Source: Xestospongia muta
Taxonomy: Eukaryota; Porifera; Demospongiae; Haplosclerida; Petrosiidae
Reading direction: 5' to 3'
NCBI GenBank assembly: GCA_963693285.1
Contig: OY848920.1
Span: 10,538,182 to 10,602,181 of the forward strand
Length of the DNA: 64,000 bases
Below, piece by piece: positions 24,392 through 35,388 of this stretch; the stretch's first letter is position 1; each line of letters opens with the position of its first letter. The position numbers and the translations under genes are program-made. Under the pieces are notes generated by a model. It was not told the origin of the DNA. It did not search any database and saw nothing but the letters and a program-made list of their open reading frames with translations.

Positions 24392-26374
24392 TTATGAAGT
24401 ACGTATTCTTTTTGGACTGTCTCCATTAGAAGTAATTTCATTAGTAGTAACCCTCTTACGTGGAGTACGTCTGATTATAGTGGGTGTGGTTTCATTAGTT
24501 GCTGTCTGTCCAGAATAAGCTACATATTGTATTCCATCAGTTACATCATCAGTAGTTATAGGATCATGTGGTGATGACTCATCGATATGTAGATCATCTG
24601 ATATCTCTGTTATGTCTGTGTTAGTTTCATCTTGTATCATTAAATTAGCTGCAAATGATTCTACAAACAAGATAATGTCAATATATTATAAAATACTTAC
24701 CAAAAGGATGACATAGGAGACAAGGGGCTGAAGGAGGTGTAGCTGACAGGAAGTTTTCACAGCATTGGAACAGTTGACAATAGTAATAAATTTCAGTCCA
24801 ATATTGTGATAGTTTATCTGGTACTGGGAAATGTTTTGTTATGGTTTTTCCATTTGGACCAGTAATGCGTAATTCTGGACCACTGCCATCTGGTATAAGC
24901 TCTAATACTGTCCAAGGTTGGGGAGTTAGATCAAGTAATAGTTGTAATAGAGCTTGCAATGTGTCATGAATATACCCAGGACCCAATGATATTGGTAAAG
25001 AATGTAGGACTAACTCTTTATCAAAAAGTGGACTGGGTTTACAACAAGCATTGAAATATATTTTTGTAGTGTATCCTAAAGCTAAAGAGAGGATGGTTGC
25101 TATGGTAACAATGTGACATACCAGATAATAACTCTTTACCCAAAGGATTACAAGGGTCACTTAAAATGACTTGGCTGTCTTCAATATCAGGTTCATATGG
25201 TTTGGGGGAGGGGACACGTCCAAATGGATGTCCTAAAACATCTACAAGCAATATGGACACATACTAGAGACAAATGGACACATACATTCCATATAAAGAG
25301 GTTTATGTGTTGAATTCATCAAGTTAATAATATGTTCATTAGTAGTGACTGAACTTCTCATCTCAGCTAATGGACAATCTTTAATTAACCTGAAATTTAT
25401 AGATTAATTATAATTGAGATAGGGTCAATTCCCTCAGGTCTAAGTCCCTTTTTGTCTTCTCATTACTATGGCAACAGTTACCATAGTAATACTCTGAGCG
25501 CAAGGATGTTCTCATCATTGGGGATATACTTTTCATTTACCTTAATAATAGCTCCTCCCGATAACTCGGTGTCACTGACTTACGCCTTGGTCGTTTACCT
25601 TCTGTATCAGATCGGTTACCTGGGGTAGTTGTCGTGGCAACCACTTCAACCATTGCCCCAGGGGCATCCATTGGTTCTTCAGTGACACTTTCATTTGTTC
25701 CTTCGGACAATAATACAGCTCTTGTAGGAGGAGGTGGAACTAAATCATAATTATTAATAATTGGCCACACCTTCTGAGAATTACCTGTGGTGGATGTATC
25801 TAGATAATTCTCTGTGACAACATCGCTAGGATCAGTTACTGTAGTAACAGTTAGTTCTGTCTCCTGGTAATAACAAGAATTAATGAATTAATTAACTTTT
25901 AATTACCTCTTCTTCTCTCAATGGGAACTTTCTTGGACGTCCAGCTGGTACATTTGGTTTACGATCATCAATTGTTCCAGTCATAAGAAAACGTTCCCAA
26001 ACCTTTTGAACACCACTCACTGACGCACCAAGTTCTTTAGCAATGTCACGATATCGTTTCCCTCCTTTTCTGAAATTAATGATTTTACGACGTATATCAG
26101 GTGAAAACTTAATTCCAAGTGTTTTCTGTTTTTCATTTGATGATGGGACTTCTATTGTATTGTCAACATTATCAACAGGATCAATCTCTTGATAAGTCAC
26201 ATCATCGTTACTAACTCCACCCTCTTCGGACACTTGACCTAAAGCTACTGCTAACAGTTGAGCCATATTTTCAGTGATACCACTGTGTTCTGATTTTTCA
26301 GCTATAGTCTCCAGGAGTTTCCTCAATAAACGTTCATCTTCAACATCTTCTGATTCCTCCTGTGAGGTAGCCAT
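24392..26374 (-). CDS. Putative DNA-binding protein: paired/Tc1-type HTH plus SLED-like domain
   Basis: Seven-exon minus-strand gene. Exon 1 (26,374 to about 25,909) has an acidic N-terminus, then a helix-turn-helix: FSPDIRRKIINFRKGGKRYR, DIAKELGASVSGVQKVWERF, TGTIDDRKPNVPAGRPRKF. This matches the N-terminal bihelical domain of Tc1/mariner transposases and Paired proteins, including the GRPRK AT-hook-like end. After a Ser/Pro/acidic linker with KRPRRKS, exons at about 25,130-24,700 encode KIYFNACCKPSPLFDKE, LGPGYIHDTLQALLQLLLDL, PWTVLELIPDGSGPELRITG and LFQCCENFLSATP. This resembles the SLED domain (Scm-like embedded domain) of SCML, SCMH1 and SFMBT Polycomb-type proteins. No DDE catalytic domain, MBT or SAM domain is visible. 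A nuclear chromatin or transcription regulator is inferred. The HTH call is strong; the SLED call rests on remembered family pattern and is moderate. Confidence 0.7.
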
Positions 26375-26586
26375 TTTAAGTGCTGGTAATATACGGAGTT
26401 ATACTGGTAATATACGGAGTTATACAGTTCAATAATTGAAGTTGAACATGCACACCCACGTGTTATTAACTATGCGATAAAATTTTACTATTTATTTATA
26501 TTATTCATTAGTTATTGAAAGAAAGCTCTATGGACAAAATTTCAAACAAATAATTGACATAATAATTATAAAAGAATGTTAAAATA

Positions 26587-27303
26587 TTAATTACAACAAC
26601 CTCCTCTATTTTCAGATTTCACATCTGTTATACGACTTGAGAATCTCACTTGCTCCTTGGGTAATTCATCGCCTTTCTTCACACCATCCCAACCATCTCC
26701 TATTGAAACAGTCCCATCTTGAATAGCTTCATAAATTCTTCTAGCTAGTAAAATATACACCTCTTCAACATTAGTACCTGTGCGAGCTGACGTTTCTATG
26801 TAATCAATGTCATGAGATTTAGCAAATGTTTCAGCTTCCTGTTTAAGTACTTGACGGTGACGATCAAGATCTGATTTGTTACCTACTAGAACAAATATTG
26901 GAACATGGGGTTTAGCAGACTGACTAACATCATCCATCCATTCTGGAAGTTTAGCAAATGTCATACGATCTGCAATATCAAATACTAGTAAAGCACCGAC
27001 AGCATTTCTAAAATATGATCTTGTAATTGCACGAAATCGTTCTTGACCTGCTGTGTCCCACAATTGTAGTTTTAAATTATGTCCGTCTACCTGTACCATT
27101 TTGGTATGAAAGTCCACGCCCACTGTTGGATCATTATGTTCCATATACCTGCCGTCAGTAAACCGTCTCAATAGACATGACTTGCCAACAGTAGATTCTC
27201 CAATTATAATAAGTCTGAACTGGTAGAGATAATGATCGAGATCAGTCAGGCTGCCTCGAGCTTGTCTAGAAGACATTGCTCCTTTGCTGCAAAGGTGCAG
27301 CAA
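26587..27303 (-). CDS. RAB39: RAB39-type small GTPase
   Basis: Single-exon Rab GTPase of 238 codons. All G motifs are intact: GESTVGKS (P-loop), DPTVGVDF (switch I), WDTAGQERF (switch II), NKSDL (G4) and ETSAR (G5). YQFRLIIIGESTVGKSCLLR, the spacing of RSYFRNAVGALLVFDI and IQDGWDGVKKG-like IGDGWDGVKKG near the end point to RAB39 rather than RAB2, RAB4 or RAB14. The C-terminus is RGGCCN, a double-Cys signal for geranylgeranylation with one extra residue. RAB39 proteins work in endolysosomal and autophagic traffic. Translation may begin at 27,303 or at the in-frame Met at 27,276. A perfect 9-bp-arm inverted repeat (27,283-27,304) covers the first of these, which favours the second. The start codon is about 60 bases from the divergent sestrin start. 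Confidence 0.92.
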   Translation of the reverse strand: MLHLCSKGAMSSRQARGSLTDLDHYLYQFRLIIIGESTVGKSCLLRRFTDGRYMEHNDPTVGVDFHTKMVQVDGHNLKLQLWDTAGQERFRAITRSYFRNAVGALLVFDIADRMTFAKLPEWMDDVSQSAKPHVPIFVLVGNKSDLDRHRQVLKQEAETFAKSHDIDYIETSARTGTNVEEVYILLARRIYEAIQDGTVSIGDGWDGVKKGDELPKEQVRFSSRITDVKSENRGGCCN

Positions 27304-27304
27304 A
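27283..27304. promoter_or_regulatory. Inverted repeat in the RAB39-sestrin divergent promoter
   Basis: Arms TTTGCTGCA and TGCAGCAAA, perfect complements, separated by AAGG. It overlaps the upstream candidate start codon of RAB39. It could be a palindromic protein-binding site or form an RNA hairpin in the RAB39 leader. Role inferred only. Confidence 0.45.
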
Positions 27305-27362
27305 TAGTATCACGTGACTTTGTGGGAGGGGCTGGATCAGTGGACTGAAGCTGGTTAAAATA

Positions 27363-29682
27363 ATGGCAGAGGAACTTGATTTTGTTGAAGAAGAGTTAGA
27401 TCTTGAAGGAGAAGATGATACTTTAAGACGTTTCAAACCTTTAATAAGTAAAGAAAGACACCAGAGAACTGCCTTTATTGATGAGTTACAAAAATCTTTG
27501 ACCATGTGGTCATTAAGAGCAAAGGAAGATGCCTTAGCTCAGCATTTATTAGATGTCCACTTACCAACAATTCTTAGATTATCTTGTACATGTCCATTTA
27601 GTGATGTACGAGAGAGATGTGGTTATTTATTACAAGATGTTCAAGTAAGAATATATTACTTAATGCTACACATAAATTATATAATGTTAGATGAAAGGGA
27701 TCATAGTACCACGACCAGTATTTGATGGACCGTCTTCATTCATTCCTAAATCAGATGTAAAAATAATAAGTTATCGTTTTATTATTATTTTAATATAATA
27801 GATTTCTTGTTATTATAAAACTGGTAAAACTGTGACTGTAAGTTTATTTAAATAATAATTTTATTTATTTATTTAATTATATTAGCCTGAACTTCAAATT
27901 ATATTTGAAAATGGTTTTGTACGTGATGCTCGCTTATCACATATGGTGTCATGTTTATCAGATCATCCACAATATCTAGATCTGTTTATTCAAACACATG
28001 ACTTTATTATGAATGGAGATGGACCACTTGGTCATGATATTAGAAGTTACATTGCTATTTTGGTAAGTAATCTCTGTTTGTAAGTATTTATAATATCTTC
28101 TTTTATTTATAGGCCGCTAGTCGTCACAAATGTGCTTATTTGGTAAGAGATATCAATTTTCTTATTCTTCTATTTATTATGATAGGTTACATATCAAGAA
28201 ATGGAATTTCTTAGCAAAGGTGGTGACAGTACTTGGTTAAAAGGGATACAGAACCTTCCAGCAAAAATATCCAATCTTCTTCAATTAAATAAAATGTTAT
28301 GCCATCAACCATGGTATATTACAGAAAAACATTTTGAGGTAAATATTTTATTTTTATAATTATTATTATTAATTGTTTTTTTCTGTAGGCTTTATTGATT
28401 GGTAGAGACAGCTGGTCTGTTGCTGAACTAGTTCACGCTCTTGTTATAATGTCATGTTTTCATTGTTTGGCTGGATTTTGTCTAGGTTGTGGACTAAATC
28501 CTGAACTTGACACTGAACTAGGTCACGTGATCTCTGACCAATCAGAAATCAATGTGCCTCAATGTACTAATCCTGCATTGGGAATGGGTGGAACTCCTCA
28601 GTCTGATTCTGAGGGTGGCTCTGAGGTATCATCACCAGCTTCTTCTCCTCCCAATCCAGATGTCTCAAAGTATTTAGTTCAACACTTCATAGAAAGTAAA
28701 GGTTATAATTAAATTATTATTATTATATCTTGTATAGCTAGTGGTACAGGATCTAAGAGATTAGCTGATACTATTAAAGAGAAACTTGCTGTTGTAAGTC
28801 AAGAAGAAGATGATGAAGAAGATATGGACAGACAGTTTGCAGAATCAGTATCATCATTTGGTAGTATGTTATATAATATTATGTGTCTGCTGTAGTTCAT
28901 AATATTTCTATAGTGGAAAAGATGCCTTCATTATCTGTACCAATTCCTGTTAATTTAACAAGATATTTAAATGAGTCAAATTATGAACATGAAGACTTCA
29001 CGTTAACATCTGCTCGTACTTTGAGAGCTCGAGTAAGTCCCTTTATTTTTATTCAATAATTATTAAAATTTATAGGAATACTCTTGGGAAGATCACGGTT
29101 TTTCATTTCTTAGCAGTTTATATCCACAATTAAGTGATTTATTAGATGACAAATTTAAAGTTGCTACTGAAATGACATACAGACAGTTAAGAATTATTAT
29201 TATTTATATTTAAGATGTGATATACTTTTATAGTGTGGGTGATCAGAAAAATATTGACACTAAACCATTTCGTGAAGCTACATGGTATTACATACAGTCT
29301 ATCAAAGGAATTAGACATGATGACTACAATTATGGCAAAGTTTGTAATAACCACACCCCTCTTATTGTTATTTTGCCTTTTATTAGGTAAACAAAATATT
29401 AGATATTCAATACAAGACATATATTAGAATGGTAAGAAATGTATCACATGACCTGTCACATGACATGTTAATAGGTTGCTTGCTTTCCAGAGAAAGTAAC
29501 ACAATATGACTTTGTTAATTGTATGACTGGATTAGAATTTAGTGAACGAGTAAGTTGCTTTAATTATGTACTGTTAATTAACAATTAATAATTAGGTTCA
29601 CGTGAATGTTTTAGTTCAAGAGGCTCGTCTTCAAGCTCAACTCATTTATGCTCTCAAAGCGTTAACGGAACATATGAAATAA
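27363..29682 (+). CDS. SESN: Sestrin (stress-induced mTORC1 regulator)
   Basis: Multi-exon plus-strand gene starting MAEELDFVEEELDLEGEDD. Matches to sestrins: VFDGPSSFIPKSD, HDIRSYIAILAASRHKCAYLV, LLQLNKMLCHQPWYITEKHF, RDSWSVAELVHALVIMSCFH, YSWEDHGFSFL, GIRHDDYNYGKVN and the end KALTEHMK. Sestrins bind GATOR2 and restrain mTORC1; SESN2 also senses leucine and has an alkylhydroperoxidase fold. Here the peroxidase Cys and Tyr (SESN2 C125, Y127) are kept in HKCAYLVTYQ, but the position of His132 is Gln. In the leucine pocket the equivalents of T374, Y375, T386, R390 and E451 are kept, while T377, L389 and W444 are His, Phe and Met. The Asp-Asp pair used for GATOR2 binding is kept. Alignment positions are mine, by eye. 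The gene diverges from RAB39 and converges with FAM76. Confidence 0.93.
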
Positions 29683-29741
29683 ATCATAAAAATACTACTA
29701 TTTTTTAAAAAGACAATAAAAATAGCATTAAATAAAGGTTC

Positions 29742-30976
29742 TTATGACGATGAAGCTGGTGGTAATTTAGCACGGGCTTTAGTAGACTGAGACAACTGTT
29801 TACGAAGACTTTGAACTTCCATCTACTAGAATATAACTTAATGTTAGGAGTTAAGAACAAACCTTAAGATCATTGACTGCTTCATAATTCTGTTTCTGTA
29901 AAGTTTGTACCTTCATTTTGTAGTCTTTCTCTCTCTCTAAATTCTCTGCTTTTAAGGTACATATCTAACAATATTATTATTATTAAATGTTTAGCCACAC
30001 CCTTAATTAACTCACTACTTTATCTTTATCCAACAGTTGTTGGTCTTTCAGTGACATTTGTTTTTTCATTGATGACAATTCTGTCTTCAATTTTTCTGTC
30101 TCTTGCATTAACTCTGTACTCAATGGATCAGGCACTTCCATTCTATTGTATGTTGTCATGGTAACCATAGCAACAGTGACTTAACTTGTTAGTAGAGAAG
30201 GAATAAGCAGGGAATGTTGGATCAAGTCGAGGTTTCTTTGTTACTGGCAGACTTCTATAAAATATCAAATGTAATATGATAAAGTAGCCGTGGCTTACTG
30301 TTTATCATGTGTAGATGACTTCTTACGGAACAATGTTTTCTTGTAGTTCATAGTACAAATTAAACATAATGTTTTACCTTGAACCTATCTTTATATCAAT
30401 TAACAAACTATAAATATATTATAAACCTTTTTCTTAGCTTCCAGAGGTTTAATAAATGCACACTTTAATTTACAATGTTCACAAGTTACTGGTTCACCAT
30501 ATTTCTTCTCAGAATGAGCACATCTATACTATTATTATTTTTACTATTACTAAACATTTATACATCATACCTAATACATTTATTGCCTTTAAAAGCTGAT
30601 TGTAAATTGCATATAGAACAATTTGATGGCTGTAACAAAACTTATGATAGTACTTAACATATAGGATAACTTACTGGTCCATATTGTTTTAATTCTTTTG
30701 AACATTGTTCACATATACATAAATGAGCGCTTTTACTAAATATATAATAAATTAACAAAGAGAAATATTCTCTTACTCCAACTGATGAAAGTCTAGTTGA
30801 CAATATTGACATTGAACTGGGGGATATTTCTTACGACAACTCTTTATTAGTAATAAAACATTACAAGAAACAATATTATGACTTACCTTACATAACTGTT
30901 GAGTTGAAGATAATTCTTCTAATGAAAACTTTTGATGACAATTCGTGCAGGCATACAAGACCTCAATGGACGCCAT
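29742..30976 (-). CDS. FAM76: FAM76-family zinc-ribbon/coiled-coil protein
   Basis: Minus-strand multi-exon gene starting MASIEVLYACTNCHQKFSLE, which matches the FAM76A/B start (ALYACTKCHQRFPFE). Cys pairs continue through the N-terminal half: CRKKYPPVQCQYCQLDFHQ, CICEQCSKELKQYG, CSICNLQSAFKGNKCIRCAH and SEKKYGEPVTCEHCKLKCAF, in the same order as FAM76. The C-terminal half is a coiled coil (Lys/Glu/Gln-rich, including NDLK and MEVQSLRKQLSQS) and ends near RAKLPPASSS. FAM76B is a nuclear-speckle protein linked to hnRNPA2B1. The Ser-rich middle and long His tract of vertebrate FAM76B are absent. Start codon is 106 bases from that of the divergent dynein light chain gene. Confidence 0.9.
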
Positions 30977-31082
30977 ACAAAAATGGACGAATGCTATAGT
31001 AAAATCCGGAGGTGCACGATACTTTTGTATTGGGTGTGGTTATAGTGTACGGAGAAGGGCTACCTATATTGTTGTTACAAAG

Positions 31083-31657
31083 ATGGCAGATGATTTGCAA
31101 AGTTCTGAGGAGGTTAGTACGAATAGTAACACTAGTTTGTTAAAAACCCTTTATTATAATGTAACAAATTATATTTTAGTTGTTAAATATGATCACTACA
31201 AGTTTGCACACCTGCTTATCTAAGGGGGCGTGGCTTACCTCTTGTTTTTGTTTAGACTACTTTTGTAGTGGAAGAAGTAGCTGCTATTGTCAAAGAGGTG
31301 AGTAATCACGTGATGTGTCATGTGATATGTATCGTAGGGTGTTGAGAATGTTCTGGGTACAGTATCTTATCAACATAATAAAGTGAACCAGTGGACATCA
31401 AATATTGTTGAACAATGTTTGAATCAATTAACTAAACTTGGAAAGCCATTCAAATATATTGGTAAATACGTTACCAAATGTAATCCATTATATTATTATA
31501 TTGTGTAGTTAATTGTGTTATTATGCAAAAGACTGGAGCAGGACTACACACAGCAATATCCTGTTATTGGGATACCTCGACTGATGGTAGCTGTACTATT
31601 AAATGGGAGAACAAGACAATGTATTGTATAGTGACAGTATTTGGATTAGCTATATAA
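31083..31657 (+). CDS. DYNLT1: Dynein light chain Tctex-type (DYNLT1/3)
   Basis: Four exons (31,083-31,113; about 31,256-31,298; about 31,338-31,461; about 31,509-31,657). The protein of about 113 residues is nearly colinear with human DYNLT1: [80 protein letters not shown] and VFGLAI. It is a subunit of cytoplasmic dynein that binds the intermediate chain and links cargo to the motor. Nothing looks broken. Start chosen by matching the family N-terminus. Confidence 0.96.
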
Positions 31658-31805
31658 GGACTAATATATCATCCTCATCTTTAATACACACACACACACA
31701 CATACGGCATATTATATAAAATAGAGTTCATTTAAAAATTTGGTCTCTTGGGTTTACACACTTTCTCTTGAGAATAATGTCCTTTTAACATTATTTTTAG
31801 AGGGA

Positions 31806-34800
31806 CTAGTGAAACCAGTTATGAAAACAGGTTATGTGGTAATAATTTTTACCTTTACTCAGACTGACGGTGCGATGATGATTTGACCACTCATTGAGTT
31901 GTTGTTGGCAGAGAACATTTGTTAAATGCTATATAAATATATGGTGTTAGTAACATGTCAACACTACTAACCTCAACAATATCAGCATCACCTTCTTTTA
32001 CTGATAATAAACTTAAAAACTGTGTCTGAATAGACAACAATAGTCTTTATTTGTAAAGGAGTTTTTTACCTTGTCTTTTCGTGTAGTAACAGCATGATAT
32101 TTACGTGCTGATACCTCAGGTGGTGATACACGTCTACTAGTTAGCTCAGATTGTAGACAAAACCCATGAAAATATAAAAATGACTTGAGACTAAAGTCTA
32201 ATAATATGCTACACAACATTTCATATAATTATTCTAAAACAATCTACCTTTGTATTAATGCTAATAGCAAGTCTTCACTCTATAAGAAGTGACATGAGTT
32301 ATCATGTGATTATCACATGACTTACCTTCTTATCTCGTGTTCTAGTTAATATAGGGTTTAATAGATGGCCCTGACAGTGTCATATGAAATCATGTGAAAA
32401 TCATGTGACATACTTACTGAATATGTGGGTGTACATAAAATATTAGTAGTCCAATCCCAGTATGACACATGTTTCTAAATTTAGAACATTAAAAGACATC
32501 ATTATGACATCATTATGACATCAACTAACTTTTAAATAATCAGGGATTGGGGGTAATTTGTCATATGTAGGTGAGGCCACACCCACTAAACGAACTAATG
32601 GCAACTGTTGCAAATCTAAAGCTTTGGTCTGCCATGGAATAATTTGATAATGACTAAATAACAGATCACATGATCTTCCAATGATGGTCACATGATTTTA
32701 TACCTTGTATGTCCTGCTACAAATAACCACAATGCTCTAATATATCGTCCTACTAATCTATAACACAATATCATGTCATTATAATAGGAGATATTACTTT
32801 TCATCACGAGGTAAAGCTATAATTACAAATGGACGACCATGTAAAATTGAGTAGAGAATATCTCTCATTTCTGGAATATCTTTAAAGAGAACCAGTAAAT
32901 CTTTACCAGGTTTGTAAAGAGATGAATTCTCAATTAGGTCAACAGATGATAAAAATGGTAAGTGTCCATGGCTATAGGTAGACAAATACTTTAGTAATAT
33001 AAAAGATAATATACCTGTTAGGTAAATGTGACCATTGACTACATTGTTGTTGGGCTAATAGTAATAATACAATTAATATACATATGACATAATATATACC
33101 AGTAGTAGGGACGAGTGGAGTGAAGAATTGATCACTAGTTGTCATTGATGATCGTATATGTAATTTTGGAAGTTGTACTAATTTTCTTGAGCTCCCAAGA
33201 GATTGTGTAAATTGATAACGTTGACAAGATACTCCATTTGATGGTAATGATTTTGTCAATTCTTCTGATTTTTGGGATTCTCTTCCATCAGCATGTAACC
33301 CCGCCCCTTCATTTCTGTTATCGTTTACATATTGCAACATTTCTACAACCTCTGAGGGATTAATTTGAGGGAATGTTGTTGATTCTTCATTATTATATTC
33401 TGGTGGAGGGGAGGGGATCATTTCTGGTGTGTTATAGCTACTTCCTTGAGAGGTAGCCCCTTGATATTGAGGGATAAAGAGTTGAGAATTAGGAGAAGTG
33501 ACAGAAGGCGTAGCTAAGGGATCTATAACACTCATTCTTTGTTGTCGTGGTAACGGATCGAGATATAAGCTAGACCTAGCAAAATGACATAATTTATACT
33601 AAGTAGGTGTGGTTATTTACTTGTCAATCTGTTCATAATCAAGAAATCTAGTATCAAATCCTAGACAGGTTTGATCTGTAGTCATAACAATAGTATCATG
33701 TTGTTCTAGTGATGTCACTTTATACAAAGAAGGAGAATTAGAGATATCATCTTTTAACACATTAGTAAATGGGACACGCCCCATCGTTAATAAAGAAGAC
33801 AATGGTTCTATAAATATAATATTTTAAAGTTTTATGTTATAAATGATACATACTTAATAGTTGGGTATCTTGATGTTCCATAGCTAACGTCAGTTCAGAA
33901 CGATTGTATTTCTATTATTATTATAAATGTATTAATAATAGTAATATTATAATAACCTTGTGTATATCATGTAATGCTGACATTGCTAATGAATATGCTT
34001 CCACTGATAACTCTTCTAAAGATCTAATATAATATTACCAATTAATTTTATTAATACAAATATTATGTACCGAAGTTGTCGAGTAAATCGTTCCGATAAA
34101 TGTGCCATTACCCTCTTTGGTACATAAGGCATGGCATCTTCTAATAAGGAGAACAGTATTATTATTATAAATAAATGTTGAATAGAGCTACCTAAATATG
34201 GTTGTTGACTTGTATAGAATAACGAGTTACCCTCTAATTAAAGTAATAATTAATTAATAATAACCTCTTATAGATACCTGTTCTAATAAGATTTGTTGTA
34301 TGATGATAGAAACGTTGAGTTTCAATCCATTGATGTAGTCTAATATTAAAATCAGTTTTCTAAATTAGAAAGAACCAAATATTATGTTATTGTTCTAATT
34401 GTATATACCATTTCTTTGTCCACTAGATTCATTAGCATTTTGGTAAACTCAATATCTCGTTTCAAAACATCACTGTTACTTTCAGGAATATCTTCCATAC
34501 TGCTGTCATACTATAACAAAGTAATATACTAGAATATACTGGAATATACTAGAATATACTGGAATATACTGGAATATACTGGAATACCTTTGGTAACATA
34601 TCTTTGTTGTCATCTTTCTTTTCATTGACTACTCGTAACGAATATTCAAGATCTGCTAAACGATGTTCTAAATCTTGTCCAAAAACACGATGATTACCGC
34701 ATTTAAATAATCCAGTGATCTAATATCTGAATGTTAATATATATAATGTCATTTTATATACATACTTCTGAAAAATCATTCTGCAGTTTTTCAAAATTGT

Positions 34801-35296
34801 CGGTTAACTTTGTCGGTGATGATGTCAAGTAACACAAACTATATTGTCTCATATATCCACGAGCTTGTATATCACTTAGTGCAAAATAATGTACCTATTA
34901 CCAAAAATAAATTTAACTGGTTGTATAGACTTACATAGGCAAACATCCCTTCATGTAGTTCGGTTAATAGCACTTGGGAATCAGGTGATAGTGAAAACTC
35001 TCTATTAACAATATAACAATTATCAGATTAAAATATAAATACTTACTCAGATTGACCTTGTTGAAAATCTGTGCTAAATATTCGTACAGAGAATGAGCTG
35101 ATATCAAAAGTACCATTTGCACCACTTGGTATGGTACACTGTATAATATATTCTAATTAATGCCTGTTTATTCCTCACTCACGATAGGCTGAGGTCCATG
35201 ACGTATTTCTGCAAATTCTGAGAGTAAAATGAAGTCTTTCTCATGTGGAGATTTTCCTCTAAACGAAGAATCTCCTTCATTTACTGTTCGAGCCAT
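31806..35296 (-). CDS. SMCR8: SMCR8, DENN-domain partner of C9orf72
   Basis: Long minus-strand gene of roughly twenty small exons. The N-terminus has the longin-type start HEKDFILLSEFAEIRHGPQP, matching DFILISEFSEQVGPQPL of human SMCR8. GTFDISSFSVRI, GMFAYVHYFALSDIQARGYM and the helix FGQDLEHRLADLEYSLRVV follow. After a low-complexity linker (33,535-33,120) the DENN module has YSILHGRPFVIIALPRDEK, LQQLPLVRLVGVAS and near the end SLLSVKEGDADIVEHLTNVL. SMCR8 with C9orf72 and WDR41 forms a lysosome-associated complex acting on autophagy, mTORC1 and small GTPases. The start at 35,296 is chosen over an in-frame Met at 35,368 that would leave only 20 bases to the next gene. The last exon is uncertain: I read through to a TAG at 31,806-31,808, and the C-terminus does not resemble the vertebrate one. 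Confidence 0.85.
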
Positions 35297-35321
35297 TCTC
35301 ACAACTTGTGTCAGCAAATAC

Positions 35322-35343
35322 TTAACCCTTTTAAAAGGGTTAA
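35322..35343. promoter_or_regulatory. Perfect 22-bp palindrome in the SMCR8/FLASH-like divergent promoter
   Basis: TTAACCCTTTT is followed directly by its exact complement, with no spacer. A further half-like AAGGGTTAA lies at about 35,368-35,376. It sits between the two divergent start codons (35,296 and 35,389), so it is likely part of a shared promoter and a candidate site for a dimeric factor. Role inferred from place and symmetry. Confidence 0.55.
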
Positions 35344-35388
35344 ATATAATCCGTTTTGAAAGGACCAAGGGTTAAAAACTTGATAAAA

